From the NCBI GenBank assembly GCA_963710675.1, contig CAVQBE010000006.1, positions 19,635 through 83,634 of the forward strand: 64,000 bases of DNA. The letters run 5' to 3'. Made by a program: the position numbers and the translations under genes. Positions 55,513 to 64,000 of this stretch are shown here, piece by piece (position 1 is the stretch's first letter; each line of letters opens with the position of its first letter). Origin of the DNA: JACCZX01 sp963710675. GTDB lineage: Bacteria > Pseudomonadota > Gammaproteobacteria > Burkholderiales > Burkholderiaceae_F. Below the pieces are notes generated by a model. That model ran no database searches, was not told where the DNA came from, and saw nothing but the letters and a program-made list of their open reading frames with translations.

Positions 55513-55905
55513 AGGCCTGAATATCTCCACCCTGGCGTTTACGTCACCGAGATCGCGTCAGGCGCGAAACCCATAGAAGGAGTTTCGACGCCAACCGCTG
55601 ATCTCATCGGCGTCATCGCCGTGTTGCAACCGCTGGTTCGGCGTATCGCGCCTGGCTGGACAGAGCACAACACTCACAATCCCGGCGTTACGCTACTGGG
55701 GTTGTGTGCGTGGCTGACGGAGTCATTGGTCTATCGCTCCGGCGAGCTTCCCGAACAAGGCAAGTTGCACGCCGCACGCCTCGCGGCAGCTGCTCTCACG
55801 TTGGTTACGAACTGCGACCAGCCGCACAGTAGCGTGCCGCCTGTGTTGCGAGAGCGAATACGGCCATACAAATTCTCCAATATATACGTCGGACTCAGTA
55901 AGTAG
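55513..55905 (+). pseudogene. Tail sheath N-terminus fused to baseplate fragment, start codon lost
   Basis: The frame reads PEYLHPGVYVTEIASGAKPI then EGVSTPTADLIGV, the N-terminus of contractile tail sheath proteins. At once it continues VLQPLVRRIAPGWTEHNTHN, PGVTLLGLCAWLTESLVYRS, which matches the start of baseplate proteins of the Afp11/gpJ-like type (PxWTDxNxSDPGxTLLELFAWLxE). Where the sheath ATG should be there is AGG (55513), with GGAGG 7 bases before it and an in-frame TAG upstream, so no normal start exists. It ends after 130 codons. This looks like the product of a large internal deletion in a tail-particle cluster. Confidence 0.7.
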
Positions 55906-55919
55906 GTTAACGAGCGAGG

Positions 55920-56312
55920 TCACGTCGCCGCGACGATATCTATGCAGTTGAAGAGGCTGACGGGGTTGGGACCCGTTGCATCGAGAGTTACTGTCAAACG
56001 GTAGGCGCCGACGCTAAATGGCCCCACGAGAGGTTGCATCAGTGGGCCGATAGATCCAGCGTCTAGTGGCGGCTCCGCGAAGTCTGCCGGATCGCCATCC
56101 ACATCACTGTCGTAGACGACCGTCTCCTCTTGCTCCTCAGGGCCAGCGCAGCCCTCGGGACGGAGAGCAACGACCAGCCGATCCGTAAAGTCCAATGTCG
56201 CATCTGGTCCGAGGTTTTGCGCGTTCCACTGAACGCGAAAAGACTCATTGTCGTGAATGATGGCGCTGTCCGGGTTGACGCCGGCACTTTCAAACTGAAG
56301 CGTATGGGGCAT
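55920..56312 (-). CDS. Small beta-sandwich (CARDB-like) protein
   Basis: The 130-residue product looks like a single immunoglobulin-like/CARDB-type domain: VQWNAQNLGPDATLDFTDRL, then VVYDSDVDGDPADF and PFSVGAYRLTVTLDATGPNP. Such domains are found in surface and secreted bacterial proteins. No signal peptide is visible. It lies 132 bases after the larger minus-strand gene and is probably the last gene of the same operon. I do not know its function. Confidence 0.6.
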   Translation of the reverse strand: MPHTLQFESAGVNPDSAIIHDNESFRVQWNAQNLGPDATLDFTDRLVVALRPEGCAGPEEQEETVVYDSDVDGDPADFAEPPLDAGSIGPLMQPLVGPFSVGAYRLTVTLDATGPNPVSLFNCIDIVAAT

Positions 56313-56444
56313 GACTGCGTCCGTGAGTGAAGTAGCGTTGGCGAATTCGAGTAAAAGAATAAGTCGAAGTTATCGTTGCCGACCGATCAGGTCGGATGCG
56401 AAAGCGCAAAACGACACACCCACGATCTTGGCTCTGTCGTCAAG

Positions 56445-59400
56445 TCAAGTCGGCAGATCAACGGTATCAGCAAAGACCACGCGGCCGTTCAGTTCGTTGT
56501 GTTCCATGCCATGCGTGTTGCGCACATCGGTTTCGACGATGCGCAGCCGCAGAGGACCTGCTGCGCCTGGCGGCAGCGACAGGTTGAGCGTCGATGCGGC
56601 GACGCCAAAGTGGCCCACTCCATCGAGCGCCACCCAAGCGGCAACGCCGGGCGCGGGCGCGGTTAGCGCGCTCAGATCGATGTTTGCAGTGCTTGACGCG
56701 CCGACCAGCCGCTCAACCGCGACGCTGACTAAAGCCACACCCATGCCCTGCAGGAGCACCGAGAAACCATTAGCCGTGCGCCGGACTATCAACTCGCGCC
56801 GGGGCCACAACGGCACGAAGGCGGTGTGAATCACCGGTGACAGTGCCAGGCGCGGCAGGCTATTCGGCTGCCAACGCGCCAGCGCTAAGCGAACGAATGG
56901 CATGTATTGGTCGTCGGCTAGTTTTGGAATCGCCACGTCGGCAACGCAGTGCGTTCCGTCAAAGCGCGGCGCGAAGCCGACCACACCCGCCTCGGCCTTG
57001 GCCTCTTCAAGCCACACGGTGTGCAAGGGCGTGTCGGGCGCGAACAGCTCGGCCACCGGGAAGCGTGGCGCGGTGGCGCCACCCCGCAACGGATCGCTGC
57101 CGCATTGCGTGAGAAACGCTTCGAGTTCAGGCGGCGACGCACCGCGGGCGACGATCACGGCCAGCTGCTCACCATCTCCGGTCTCGAACCACGGCCGTTT
57201 CAATTCAACCTGCAGCACGCCCCCCTCGCGGATGCGGTGCGCGATAACGTCGCCCTGCACTGCACCGTCGCGCCAGCGGAACGCGGGCACCACGTCGAGC
57301 GCCTGCGCGGGCGGCGGCCGTGCCGTGCTGGGGACGCTAATTTCCGCGGCTCGCGCTGAGTCAACGTGAAAAGCGGCTTCGTCTTCGTCGTCGTCAAAAC
57401 AGTCTCGAAAGCGGCTGTGCGCCCGCGCGACGCAGCGCACCTTGCGGTGTTTTGTGTCGCCAAAGTCGTGACGAAACGGTTCGCGCAGGTTTTCGTCGCC
57501 GCGCTCGATGGCCAATGTCTGTATCGAAGCGGTCATCTTGCGGGGCTCGTTGATGCCGTCGACTCGCTCACTCCAATCGGCCAGTAGTTCCAGTCGCGCG
57601 CAGCTTGCGGCGTCTGTGGCCAGCAGCGGCGTTGCCGCCAGCAACGCAATCGCTGTCTGATCCGCGCTGCGAGGATCCAGCGCAAGTGACGCCTCAGGCG
57701 CGCGCAGCGGTCGACGCACCGCGTGCACCAATTCGATCGTGTTCGGCGGACTCACCATCGGATGGCGCCCTTTCTGCACCGCGCCCTCTGAAGTCGCCGA
57801 CAGGTGCTCGAACACCGCGAACTCATCGAGCAGACCACCTTTCGGTTGCGACGAAAGCTCTAGCATCACCGCTTGCGCCTTGGCCAATGACACGACCAAC
57901 GTGTCCGTATTGCGCTCGTTCATCCAGTTCAGCACCGGCTCGTCGCCGCGCCGCTCCGTTACTCGCAGCGCCTTGGGCGTGGGGGCAGGCCAGTCATCGG
58001 ACCACGCGCGCGGCGCGTCGGCTTGCGAAGAATTCCCAAGCGTGGCGCGTACATGCACTTGCAAGCCTACCGCGGCGAAGTCGCGCAACTGGTCGTCGGC
58101 CGCAGTATCGCCATCACGGGGGGCAAACACTTCCTGCACTGCGCGCCAGCTGCGCTCGGCTTCCATCCCATCGAATGCGCCGTGCTGCTCAGCCAGCGCG
58201 AGAGGGGCGCGGGGCGGCAGCACTTGGCGCGATAAGTGCACGCGGTATTTCGGATGGCGTGCAGCAAACGCGGCGGCATCGAGGTCGAAGTCGCTGCGCA
58301 GGACTACTCGCTCGATCGATTCGCCGGGCGCTGACGGCCTCTCAGAAACAGGGAGCGGCTTTACTGCAGGTAACTCAACTACGCGCGGCGGATCGATGGG
58401 CTGATAGCGGCGATAGAACACACTCGAGGTGGCACCGAGATCGGAGGAGTCGTTGACCGGAACGCCGTTGCCGGCCAAATCGGCTACGCGCGCGCGCAAC
58501 CGGTACGAGCGCGCGAAGCGCAGCTTGGGCAGTTTGCCATCCACTTTGTGATCGCACCGCAAGACAGATGCAACACCGCTGCGCGGTTTGTCGACCGGCT
58601 CGTGAAAATGAGGCCGTTCGACGGCTAAACTCCATCCGTCCCAGCGCATTACGACGTCATCAGCATGAAGCTGGCCGTCGCCTTGGTCGACCGCGGCGTG
58701 CGCCTTGAGGTGCCCCTCATCTTTCACCCCATCCGCGATGACGTGCTCGCCTGCGCCATTGGCCACGGCGTAGCGTGAGATGCGACTTTGCAGCGAGAAC
58801 CAATCGTTACTCTCCTGCGGACGCACGTCGAAACGCAGGCCGAGCATCAGATCGTCTGCCTCGAGGACTGCCTCGTCCAACGACGCAAGCGCAGCATTCG
58901 TGGTCGCGGCCACGAAACGAGCGTCAAAATCCTGCTGGCGCTCGCTCATCAGCAGCGACAGTCCGTTAGACCGCAGCACTGGCAACGCGTCTGCCAGCGA
59001 GCCGTCAGGATTGGCGCTGTTTGACAGCGACGGCGCGCGAACGAGCCGCATCCCGCAGGCGTTGCTTGGCGCTGTCGACGTCGAAACCCACAAGTTGCCA
59101 TCGTGGTGTATCCAGACGCAGCACGCCGGCATCGATGAGGCCGCTGCTGGACGCGGGTCTGAACGCGGCGCCGTAGCGCGTCCACGGCGACACCGACGGC
59201 GGCAGGCCTGGCGGTACCGCCGCGGCTGGGCGCACCTTGATGCGGCCTTGCGCTGGCACCTCCGCTGCGATATCGATCTTCAGCAGCAGGCCCAGAGCTT
59301 TTAACATCGCCGGATGCTCGCGCATCAGTGCGAGCTTCCGGTTGAAGTCTGGCGCCCTTTCCGGCTCGGGTACATCCGGTGAATTAGGTGGCAGCTCGGC

Positions 59401-59874
59401 CAACGGGCTGTCGTCGGCGCCGGACCAGCGTGTGCCCAGTTCGTGATCGACCGCGATGGCAAGCGCCTCATGCTCATCGCTTTGCGCCGACACCTCGACG
59501 GCCGCCACAACGGCGAACGTGCTCTCAACCGCAACAGCACCCTTGCTCAGCGCGCGCACATTCACGTTGGCGCTCCTACTTCGCTGCCGCGCGCCGCCGC
59601 GCACGGGAATATCGCTAGGGAACACCCGCGACCACACGTCCGGCTCCGGCGTCCAGCGCGCCGCGCCAAGCGGTACACGGCGCGTGACCTCCGTCTCGTT
59701 GGCAAACAGTGCTTCGAGCGGCATCTCTCTTAAACCCTCGGGCGGCCATTCCAATAAGCCGTGCTCTGCCAGCGTGCGGCCCGCGTCCAAGCGTGGCAGC
59801 ACTAAGACGCAGATCTGCCTGGTTCCCTGCGGCGAGATGCCGCCCGGCAAGGTGATCCACGTCAGTTCGCTCAT
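56445..59874 (-). CDS. Giant protein of unknown function (about 1,140 residues), one frame break
   Basis: The frame starts MSELTWITLPGGISPQGTRQ at ATG 59874, which overlaps the stop of the upstream giant gene (ATGA). It runs to about 59050, where the frame changes, and continues to 56445. The text is soluble, acidic to neutral, without membrane helices or a signal peptide. Visible parts include VRVRARVADLAGNGVPVNDS-type beta-rich text near FARSYRLRARVADLAGNGV and the C-terminal PPGAAGPLRLRIVETDVRNT. I recognise no domain. Its coupling to the hemopexin-like partner suggests the two act together. Confidence 0.72.
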
Positions 59875-62800
59875 GCGAAGCTCGCTTGGTAACGCAGCCA
59901 CTGATCGCGCGCTATCAAGGGATCGAGACGCCGTAATTTGCGCAGCGGGCCAGATCCGCCGAGCAGCTTCCACTCGCCACTGTCCAGACGGAAGCTGTCG
60001 CTGTAGAACGTCAGATCGACCTCAATCACTATCGAAGCGCTCCCGACCAAGCTGTTGTCTTTGGCTTCGTAGGCCAGTTGCACCAGCAATTCCAGCGCCA
60101 CGCTGATGAGCCCCAGCAGGTTGACGCTGCCGCCAATGCGAATATAGGCGGTCAGGCGCACGTCGCCACCGTCTAGGCGCTCAAAGCGAATACCTCCGAA
60201 GGCATGCACCTCGGCGCTGACGACTCCCAGGTTCAGCGCCACCAGGGCGCCAAACTCCATCGAAGCTTCGATACCGAGCTCTTTACCGCCGAATGTGAGC
60301 GCGACGTGCCCGCCGCCCCCGAGCCCGAGCACCGTCAAGCTAAACGGTTTGTCTCGGCTGGAAAAGCCAAGGCTCGCCGTGACGGGCTTGTCGTCGAGCG
60401 GCACTTCGACCGCCAAGCGCAGTGCCACATGCCGCAAAGTGAAGCTCACGCACGAAGCTTCAGGAATCGGCAAATCCCAGCTTGCGATGACGGAGTTAGC
60501 CAGCTTGCGCACGTGCAGACCACCCGGCACGCCGATTAGCTCCATCGCCCGGTCGAGGAGATCCTTGAACAAGTTCAACTCCGCACCGAACTCGAGGCTC
60601 ACGCCTCGCAGATCCAGCGCGGCAGGCTGCGCCGGCGGCTGATGCCACACAATGCTGCTAAAACCGATGGTCAATAGCTTGCGCGGCAGTTGATAGCTGA
60701 GGTCATTGATCGTGCAGGTCACGTCGCTGCCTCGAGCATTTACAACGGCCGTCAGGTTCAGCTTGGTGTTGTTCCGCTCTACAAGAATCGGTCCAACGTC
60801 TTTAAGCGGCAGCGTCCATGTCATCGTGCCGCCGATCACGCGTACGCCGTCCTTCAGCGGCACGACCGTTGGCGCTTGCGCAGGCAGACTGAGGTCGATC
60901 AGCTCGGCGAGCGAAATTCCGAGCAAGCGACTTTCTCTGAAGGCGGCCAATGCCGTCTGGGTAAGGCCGTCGAGCGCTTGATCAGGGACAGGACCCAACG
61001 TGCGCGACACAGCATTGACTGCATAGCGAGGCGTCACCAATCCGCCGCTGCGGCTGGCCTTCTTAGTGAAGTCAATCGCGATTTCTTCAACCAGGCGCAT
61101 CGGCGCGCGCACATCTCCAGCTGGGTCGAAGCGAAGGCGACGCGGGCTGTCGAAGCTCAGTTCCATCGCGCGCAACGCGGGCAGCACTGCATCAAAGGTG
61201 TCGATACGGGGCAGCCATGGGTTGTCCGCGCGCACTTCGGCGGTCCATTGCAGCCCATGCAGTTCGATAAGGTCGTTCTGCTTCGGCTGCGGCATGCGCA
61301 ACAGGTCGGTCAACACGCCCGGCAGCGTCACTGCCGCCTCTCGCGCCCAATGCTCGTTAAGATTTTGAGCATTGAATGCGGGGTTGTCGGGTACAAAGGC
61401 CAAAGGCAGCGACAGCGAGAGGTCGCCGCTCGGATGCGCGAGGCGCAGCGCGAAAAGGTGCACGTTGCCAGCCTTGTCGTGAATCAACGGACCGCCACTG
61501 CCCGCGGCAGTCACGCCATCGAAATACGTCTCGAGCAACACCACGGCGTCGAAGGGAAACGCGCGCGCTGGAGCGCCGGAAGCGTCCGCCGTTAAGCACA
61601 CCGGATCCTCCACAATCAGGACGCTGCGTTGGACGAGACTCGCGCTCGCTTGTGGCGAGGAGGCGGCACGCGTCAACCGTGTCCCGACTGTTGAACCATG
61701 CATTAGTGGAGGGTTTGGTGGAAACGGCGGCGGTGGTGACGGGAACGGCGCCGGTGGGAATGGGGACGGCGACGGTGCCGGTGGCGGCATGGGCGGGGCC
61801 GGTGGCGGAGGCGCGACAAGTTCGCGTGTGGTCACCGTAAAAAGCGTCGCGCGGTGGCCAAAGGGGAAAAGACGGCCGCTTCGCTGAACATACACAGACT
61901 GGTCGCGCCCGAACTGCACATCGTGCTGCCAAATCAAATCGGGCCAAGCGCCCAACGCACGCAAATCACCGCCCGGCGTCGCGAGCCTCAGCCGCTCAAC
62001 CGTCGGCACCGGGCCGGCGCGCGCGCGCACGACGATGTCCCTGCGATCATCGGACGATAACGACATGACCGCAGGATCTGCGAAAGGCTGCGGCGTTGGG
62101 TCGGGTCGCGCGGCCCATGCTTGCATCTGCAAGCCGGCATCGACGGCAGGTACGAGCGTGTTCCCGCGCAAGTCGATGCGCCAGAGCGGCCAGGCGGCGT
62201 TCACATCCCCGCTTGTTTTGCGCGTTGACTGTATTCGAACTGCGCCACCATCGGTCGCTAACGGCCACCACAGCAGGCCGCTAGGCATGTCGAGCATGGT
62301 GTGCATGAGCCCCTTGGCTGGCAGTCCCGTGCGCACGCTCGCACGCTCGATCGCTTCGAACAGCGCCGTAAGCGATAGGCTCAAACGGTCGCCACGCTGC
62401 ATCGACAGCGCCAGTTGACTGGGCGCGGCAGGCAACCCCCTGCGCGGTTGCGGCGATGCGAAGGGCTGCCCTTCAAACGCGGCCGACACCTGCTCGCCGA
62501 TCGCTTGCGGCGGCAGCGTCACGACGAGGCGCGCGTCGTCACTAGTTGCTTCAAGCTCGTTTGCGCCGCTCGGACTGAGGCCCGTCCAGCGCACACCTAT
62601 CACGGCGAGGTCTTGGCGGCGGATCGCCAGGTACTGACCTGACAATCCAGCCAGTTGCCAGAGCGTCGGGAAGGCTTGGTCGAATGGCTGAACTTCGCGC
62701 AGCTCGTCGGTCAGTCCGTCGAAGCGCGCGCAGTGCATGCCGCTGACGAGGAAGAGATTGTTATTGCCGTCGCGCGTGTCGCGAAAAGCGAGGTCGATTG

Positions 62801-63344
62801 GCCCGCCGTGGACCGGGAACCGCCAGCGGTCAAGCGATGTGGTTTCGGGTGATCCGATTAACCCCTCGCCGAGCAGTCCATGGCGCAGGCAGTGCATGCT
62901 CTCGAAGAAAAAGATACTGTCGACCTCTTCAAACCCCAATCCATGCACGGCCGCCGACGGCGCGTGGGTTAAAAAGCAGCCGGTCTCGTTGCAGCACCAA
63001 TCGCCGTCGATGGACCGGAACTCGGCAATCTGCAAGCTACGCTCGAACTCGCCACTGTTGACCTGGTCCGAGGCGAGTCCGAAGTCGAACGCTGGATGGT
63101 CCAAGCGCACGTACAGACTGTCACGAAACACGTAAAAGGACTTTGGGAACGACGGTCCAGCCCAGCTGGCAGCATCGATCCCGGCCGCAAATTGGCCTGG
63201 GAGTCCCCCGTTGTCAGAGGCCCACTGCGAAAGTGGGTGTGGTCCGCTTATCAACTCTCCGCTTGCTTGGTTTATCAACCAGTACGAAGCGCCCTTGAAA
63301 GCCCAAAGCTTGTCGCCAGGAGCATTGAGCACGGCGTCGAGCAT
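59871..63344 (-). CDS. Giant protein with N-terminal hemopexin-like repeats (about 1,157 residues)
   Basis: Residues ~2-215 hold four hemopexin-like blades, each with an aromatic F/Y pair after a DA-type start: AVLNAPGDKLWAFKGASYWL, KSFYVFRDSLYVRLDHP, EEVDSIFFFESMHCLRHG and LFLVSGMHCARFDGL. A region of unknown type follows to ~510, then a proline-rich linker of about 37 residues (VAPPPPAPPMPPPAPSPSPF and on). The C-terminal ~600 residues are beta-rich (LGLGGGGHVALTFGGKELGI, AYIRIGGSVNLLGLISVALE). No signal peptide. ATG 63344 has AAGG 9 bases upstream; a TTG at 63362 is an alternative. Hemopexin repeats occur in some bacterial toxins. It is translationally coupled to the next gene. Confidence 0.78.
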   Translation of the reverse strand: MLDAVLNAPGDKLWAFKGASYWLINQASGELISGPHPLSQWASDNGGLPGQFAAGIDAASWAGPSFPKSFYVFRDSLYVRLDHPAFDFGLASDQVNSGEFERSLQIAEFRSIDGDWCCNETGCFLTHAPSAAVHGLGFEEVDSIFFFESMHCLRHGLLGEGLIGSPETTSLDRWRFPVHGGPIDLAFRDTRDGNNNLFLVSGMHCARFDGLTDELREVQPFDQAFPTLWQLAGLSGQYLAIRRQDLAVIGVRWTGLSPSGANELEATSDDARLVVTLPPQAIGEQVSAAFEGQPFASPQPRRGLPAAPSQLALSMQRGDRLSLSLTALFEAIERASVRTGLPAKGLMHTMLDMPSGLLWWPLATDGGAVRIQSTRKTSGDVNAAWPLWRIDLRGNTLVPAVDAGLQMQAWAARPDPTPQPFADPAVMSLSSDDRRDIVVRARAGPVPTVERLRLATPGGDLRALGAWPDLIWQHDVQFGRDQSVYVQRSGRLFPFGHRATLFTVTTRELVAPPPPAPPMPPPAPSPSPFPPAPFPSPPPPFPPNPPLMHGSTVGTRLTRAASSPQASASLVQRSVLIVEDPVCLTADASGAPARAFPFDAVVLLETYFDGVTAAGSGGPLIHDKAGNVHLFALRLAHPSGDLSLSLPLAFVPDNPAFNAQNLNEHWAREAAVTLPGVLTDLLRMPQPKQNDLIELHGLQWTAEVRADNPWLPRIDTFDAVLPALRAMELSFDSPRRLRFDPAGDVRAPMRLVEEIAIDFTKKASRSGGLVTPRYAVNAVSRTLGPVPDQALDGLTQTALAAFRESRLLGISLAELIDLSLPAQAPTVVPLKDGVRVIGGTMTWTLPLKDVGPILVERNNTKLNLTAVVNARGSDVTCTINDLSYQLPRKLLTIGFSSIVWHQPPAQPAALDLRGVSLEFGAELNLFKDLLDRAMELIGVPGGLHVRKLANSVIASWDLPIPEASCVSFTLRHVALRLAVEVPLDDKPVTASLGFSSRDKPFSLTVLGLGGGGHVALTFGGKELGIEASMEFGALVALNLGVVSAEVHAFGGIRFERLDGGDVRLTAYIRIGGSVNLLGLISVALELLVQLAYEAKDNSLVGSASIVIEVDLTFYSDSFRLDSGEWKLLGGSGPLRKLRRLDPLIARDQWLRYQASFA

Positions 63345-63596
63345 ACGAGGCAGCCTTAACAAACGCAGACCGAAGACAGCGAAAGGATAATATGATCAAC
63401 AGTCTGTCGGCAGTTCTTTACAGGCGTATGTGCGGCATCGCCTGAAGACGGCGGCGCCGGACGTGCATTCGCGCAGCGCCTGCTAGGGTAAGAACCAAAC
63501 GTGCAAACGCAATGCTTGTTAAGGTCAGAATGCGTTTGCGAAGTTGCAGTGGTCTGCTTAAGATCGCCGGCCGCTTTCGTCCTGTGAGGAGCGCGT

Positions 63597-64000
63597 ATGG
63601 CAACGTTCAAATTCGACAAGGGCCCATCGCCATCGTGGGCACAGACGTTCTTTAACGCGCCACGTCAGTTCTACATCGACCATCCCTCGGGAAGATTTCG
63701 GACGGAGTTTGGGCCCGTGTACTACCGCGGGCGATTGAATGGCGGCGTCAAGATACTGATAATTGGACAAGACCCCAGCACCGACGAAGTCCTTGCGCAG
63801 CGGAATTTAGTTGGATCCGCGGGGCAGCGCGTTCAAGGGCTGTTGAGGAAACTAGGCATCACCAAGTCGTATGTGATGTTCAACACCTTTCTTTATGGCA
63901 TCAAGGACAGATGGACGCGACGATGAACGCGGTGGCGTTGGAGCCGACGATTCTGGACTACCGCAACGCACTTTTCGCGAAGACTGCGGCCGCAAATGAC
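63597..64000 (+). CDS. Uracil-DNA glycosylase family protein, partial, one frame break
   Basis: The 5' part has the UDG-superfamily active-site strand VKILIIGQDPSTDEVLAQRN followed by LVGSAGQRVQGLLRKLG, in which the G-Q-D-P motif lines the uracil pocket. It then has YVMFNTFLYGI. Near 63908 the frame shifts, and MNAVALEPTILDYRNALFAK continues to the window edge. ATG 63597 is preceded by GAGGAG at 7 bases. It is divergent from the giant-protein operon; the 233-base gap 63364-63596 has no gene I can see. The 3' end is outside the window. Confidence 0.75.

Noticed and set aside
61480..61520. GSGGPLIHD in the hemopexin-like giant protein, resembling the GDSGGPL of trypsin-like proteases
   Set aside because: No matching His or Asp motif upstream at trypsin spacing, and the surrounding text does not fit the fold.
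61700..61830. Possible DNA tandem repeat
   Set aside because: It simply encodes the proline-rich linker of the giant protein; the units are irregular in length and sequence.

Overview
The window is chromosomal DNA from a betaproteobacterium, most likely of the order Burkholderiales. This rests on the ribosomal block rpsP-rimM-trmD-rplS followed by a CoA pyrophosphatase and a CobD/CbiB family gene, the etfBA-acyl-CoA dehydrogenase block, a MoxR/DUF58/TgpA cluster, and an intergenic hairpin element at 39.3 kb of a kind I associate with Burkholderiales genomes. The species cannot be named from the sequence alone. No rRNA, tRNA, CRISPR array or intact insertion sequence was seen.

Layout. 0-4 kb: translation genes. 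4-8 kb: a radical SAM gene under a near-perfect LexA operator, then a rubrerythrin / Fe-S protein / DUF3501 module. 8-16 kb: acyl-CoA dehydrogenase, etfAB, a bifunctional PutA and a flavin oxidoreductase. 16-26 kb: a Fur-controlled iron-binding protein gene, a cell-wall peptidase, and a catabolic-type operon (PanB-like enzyme, GntR regulator, LivKHMGF transporter, phytanoyl-CoA-type dioxygenase). 26-36 kb: response regulator, propionyl-CoA synthetase, MFS transporter, an Lrp-type regulator beside an ornithine aminotransferase fused to an arginine-hydrolase-type domain, and an orphan ClpX-like ATPase. 36-49 kb: fatty-acid genes, the MoxR-DUF58-TgpA cluster with a lytic transglycosylase, the iron transporter genes fbpB and fbpC, PaiB and hemerythrin. 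49-63.5 kb: an accessory region with secreted-type proteases, two giant proteins, and broken pieces of an NHL-repeat gene and a contractile phage-tail-like particle. The window ends inside a uracil-DNA glycosylase family gene.

How genes work together. fbpA (16.3 kb) and fbpBC (45-48 kb) are 28 kb apart but share the same Fur-box type, so they probably form one ferric iron importer. The fused arginine-hydrolase/ornithine aminotransferase would make glutamate semialdehyde, which the aldehyde dehydrogenase half of PutA oxidises to glutamate. The 18-25 kb operon looks like uptake and breakdown of an unidentified small organic acid; its PanB-like enzyme has lost two metal ligands. The 49-63 kb region looks acquired and partly decayed.

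Quality warning. About 15 genes are split by single-base frame changes, roughly two dozen events in all, yet the conserved residues continue in the next frame. Most are probably sequencing or assembly indels, not real pseudogenes. I give whole-gene spans and mark each break.
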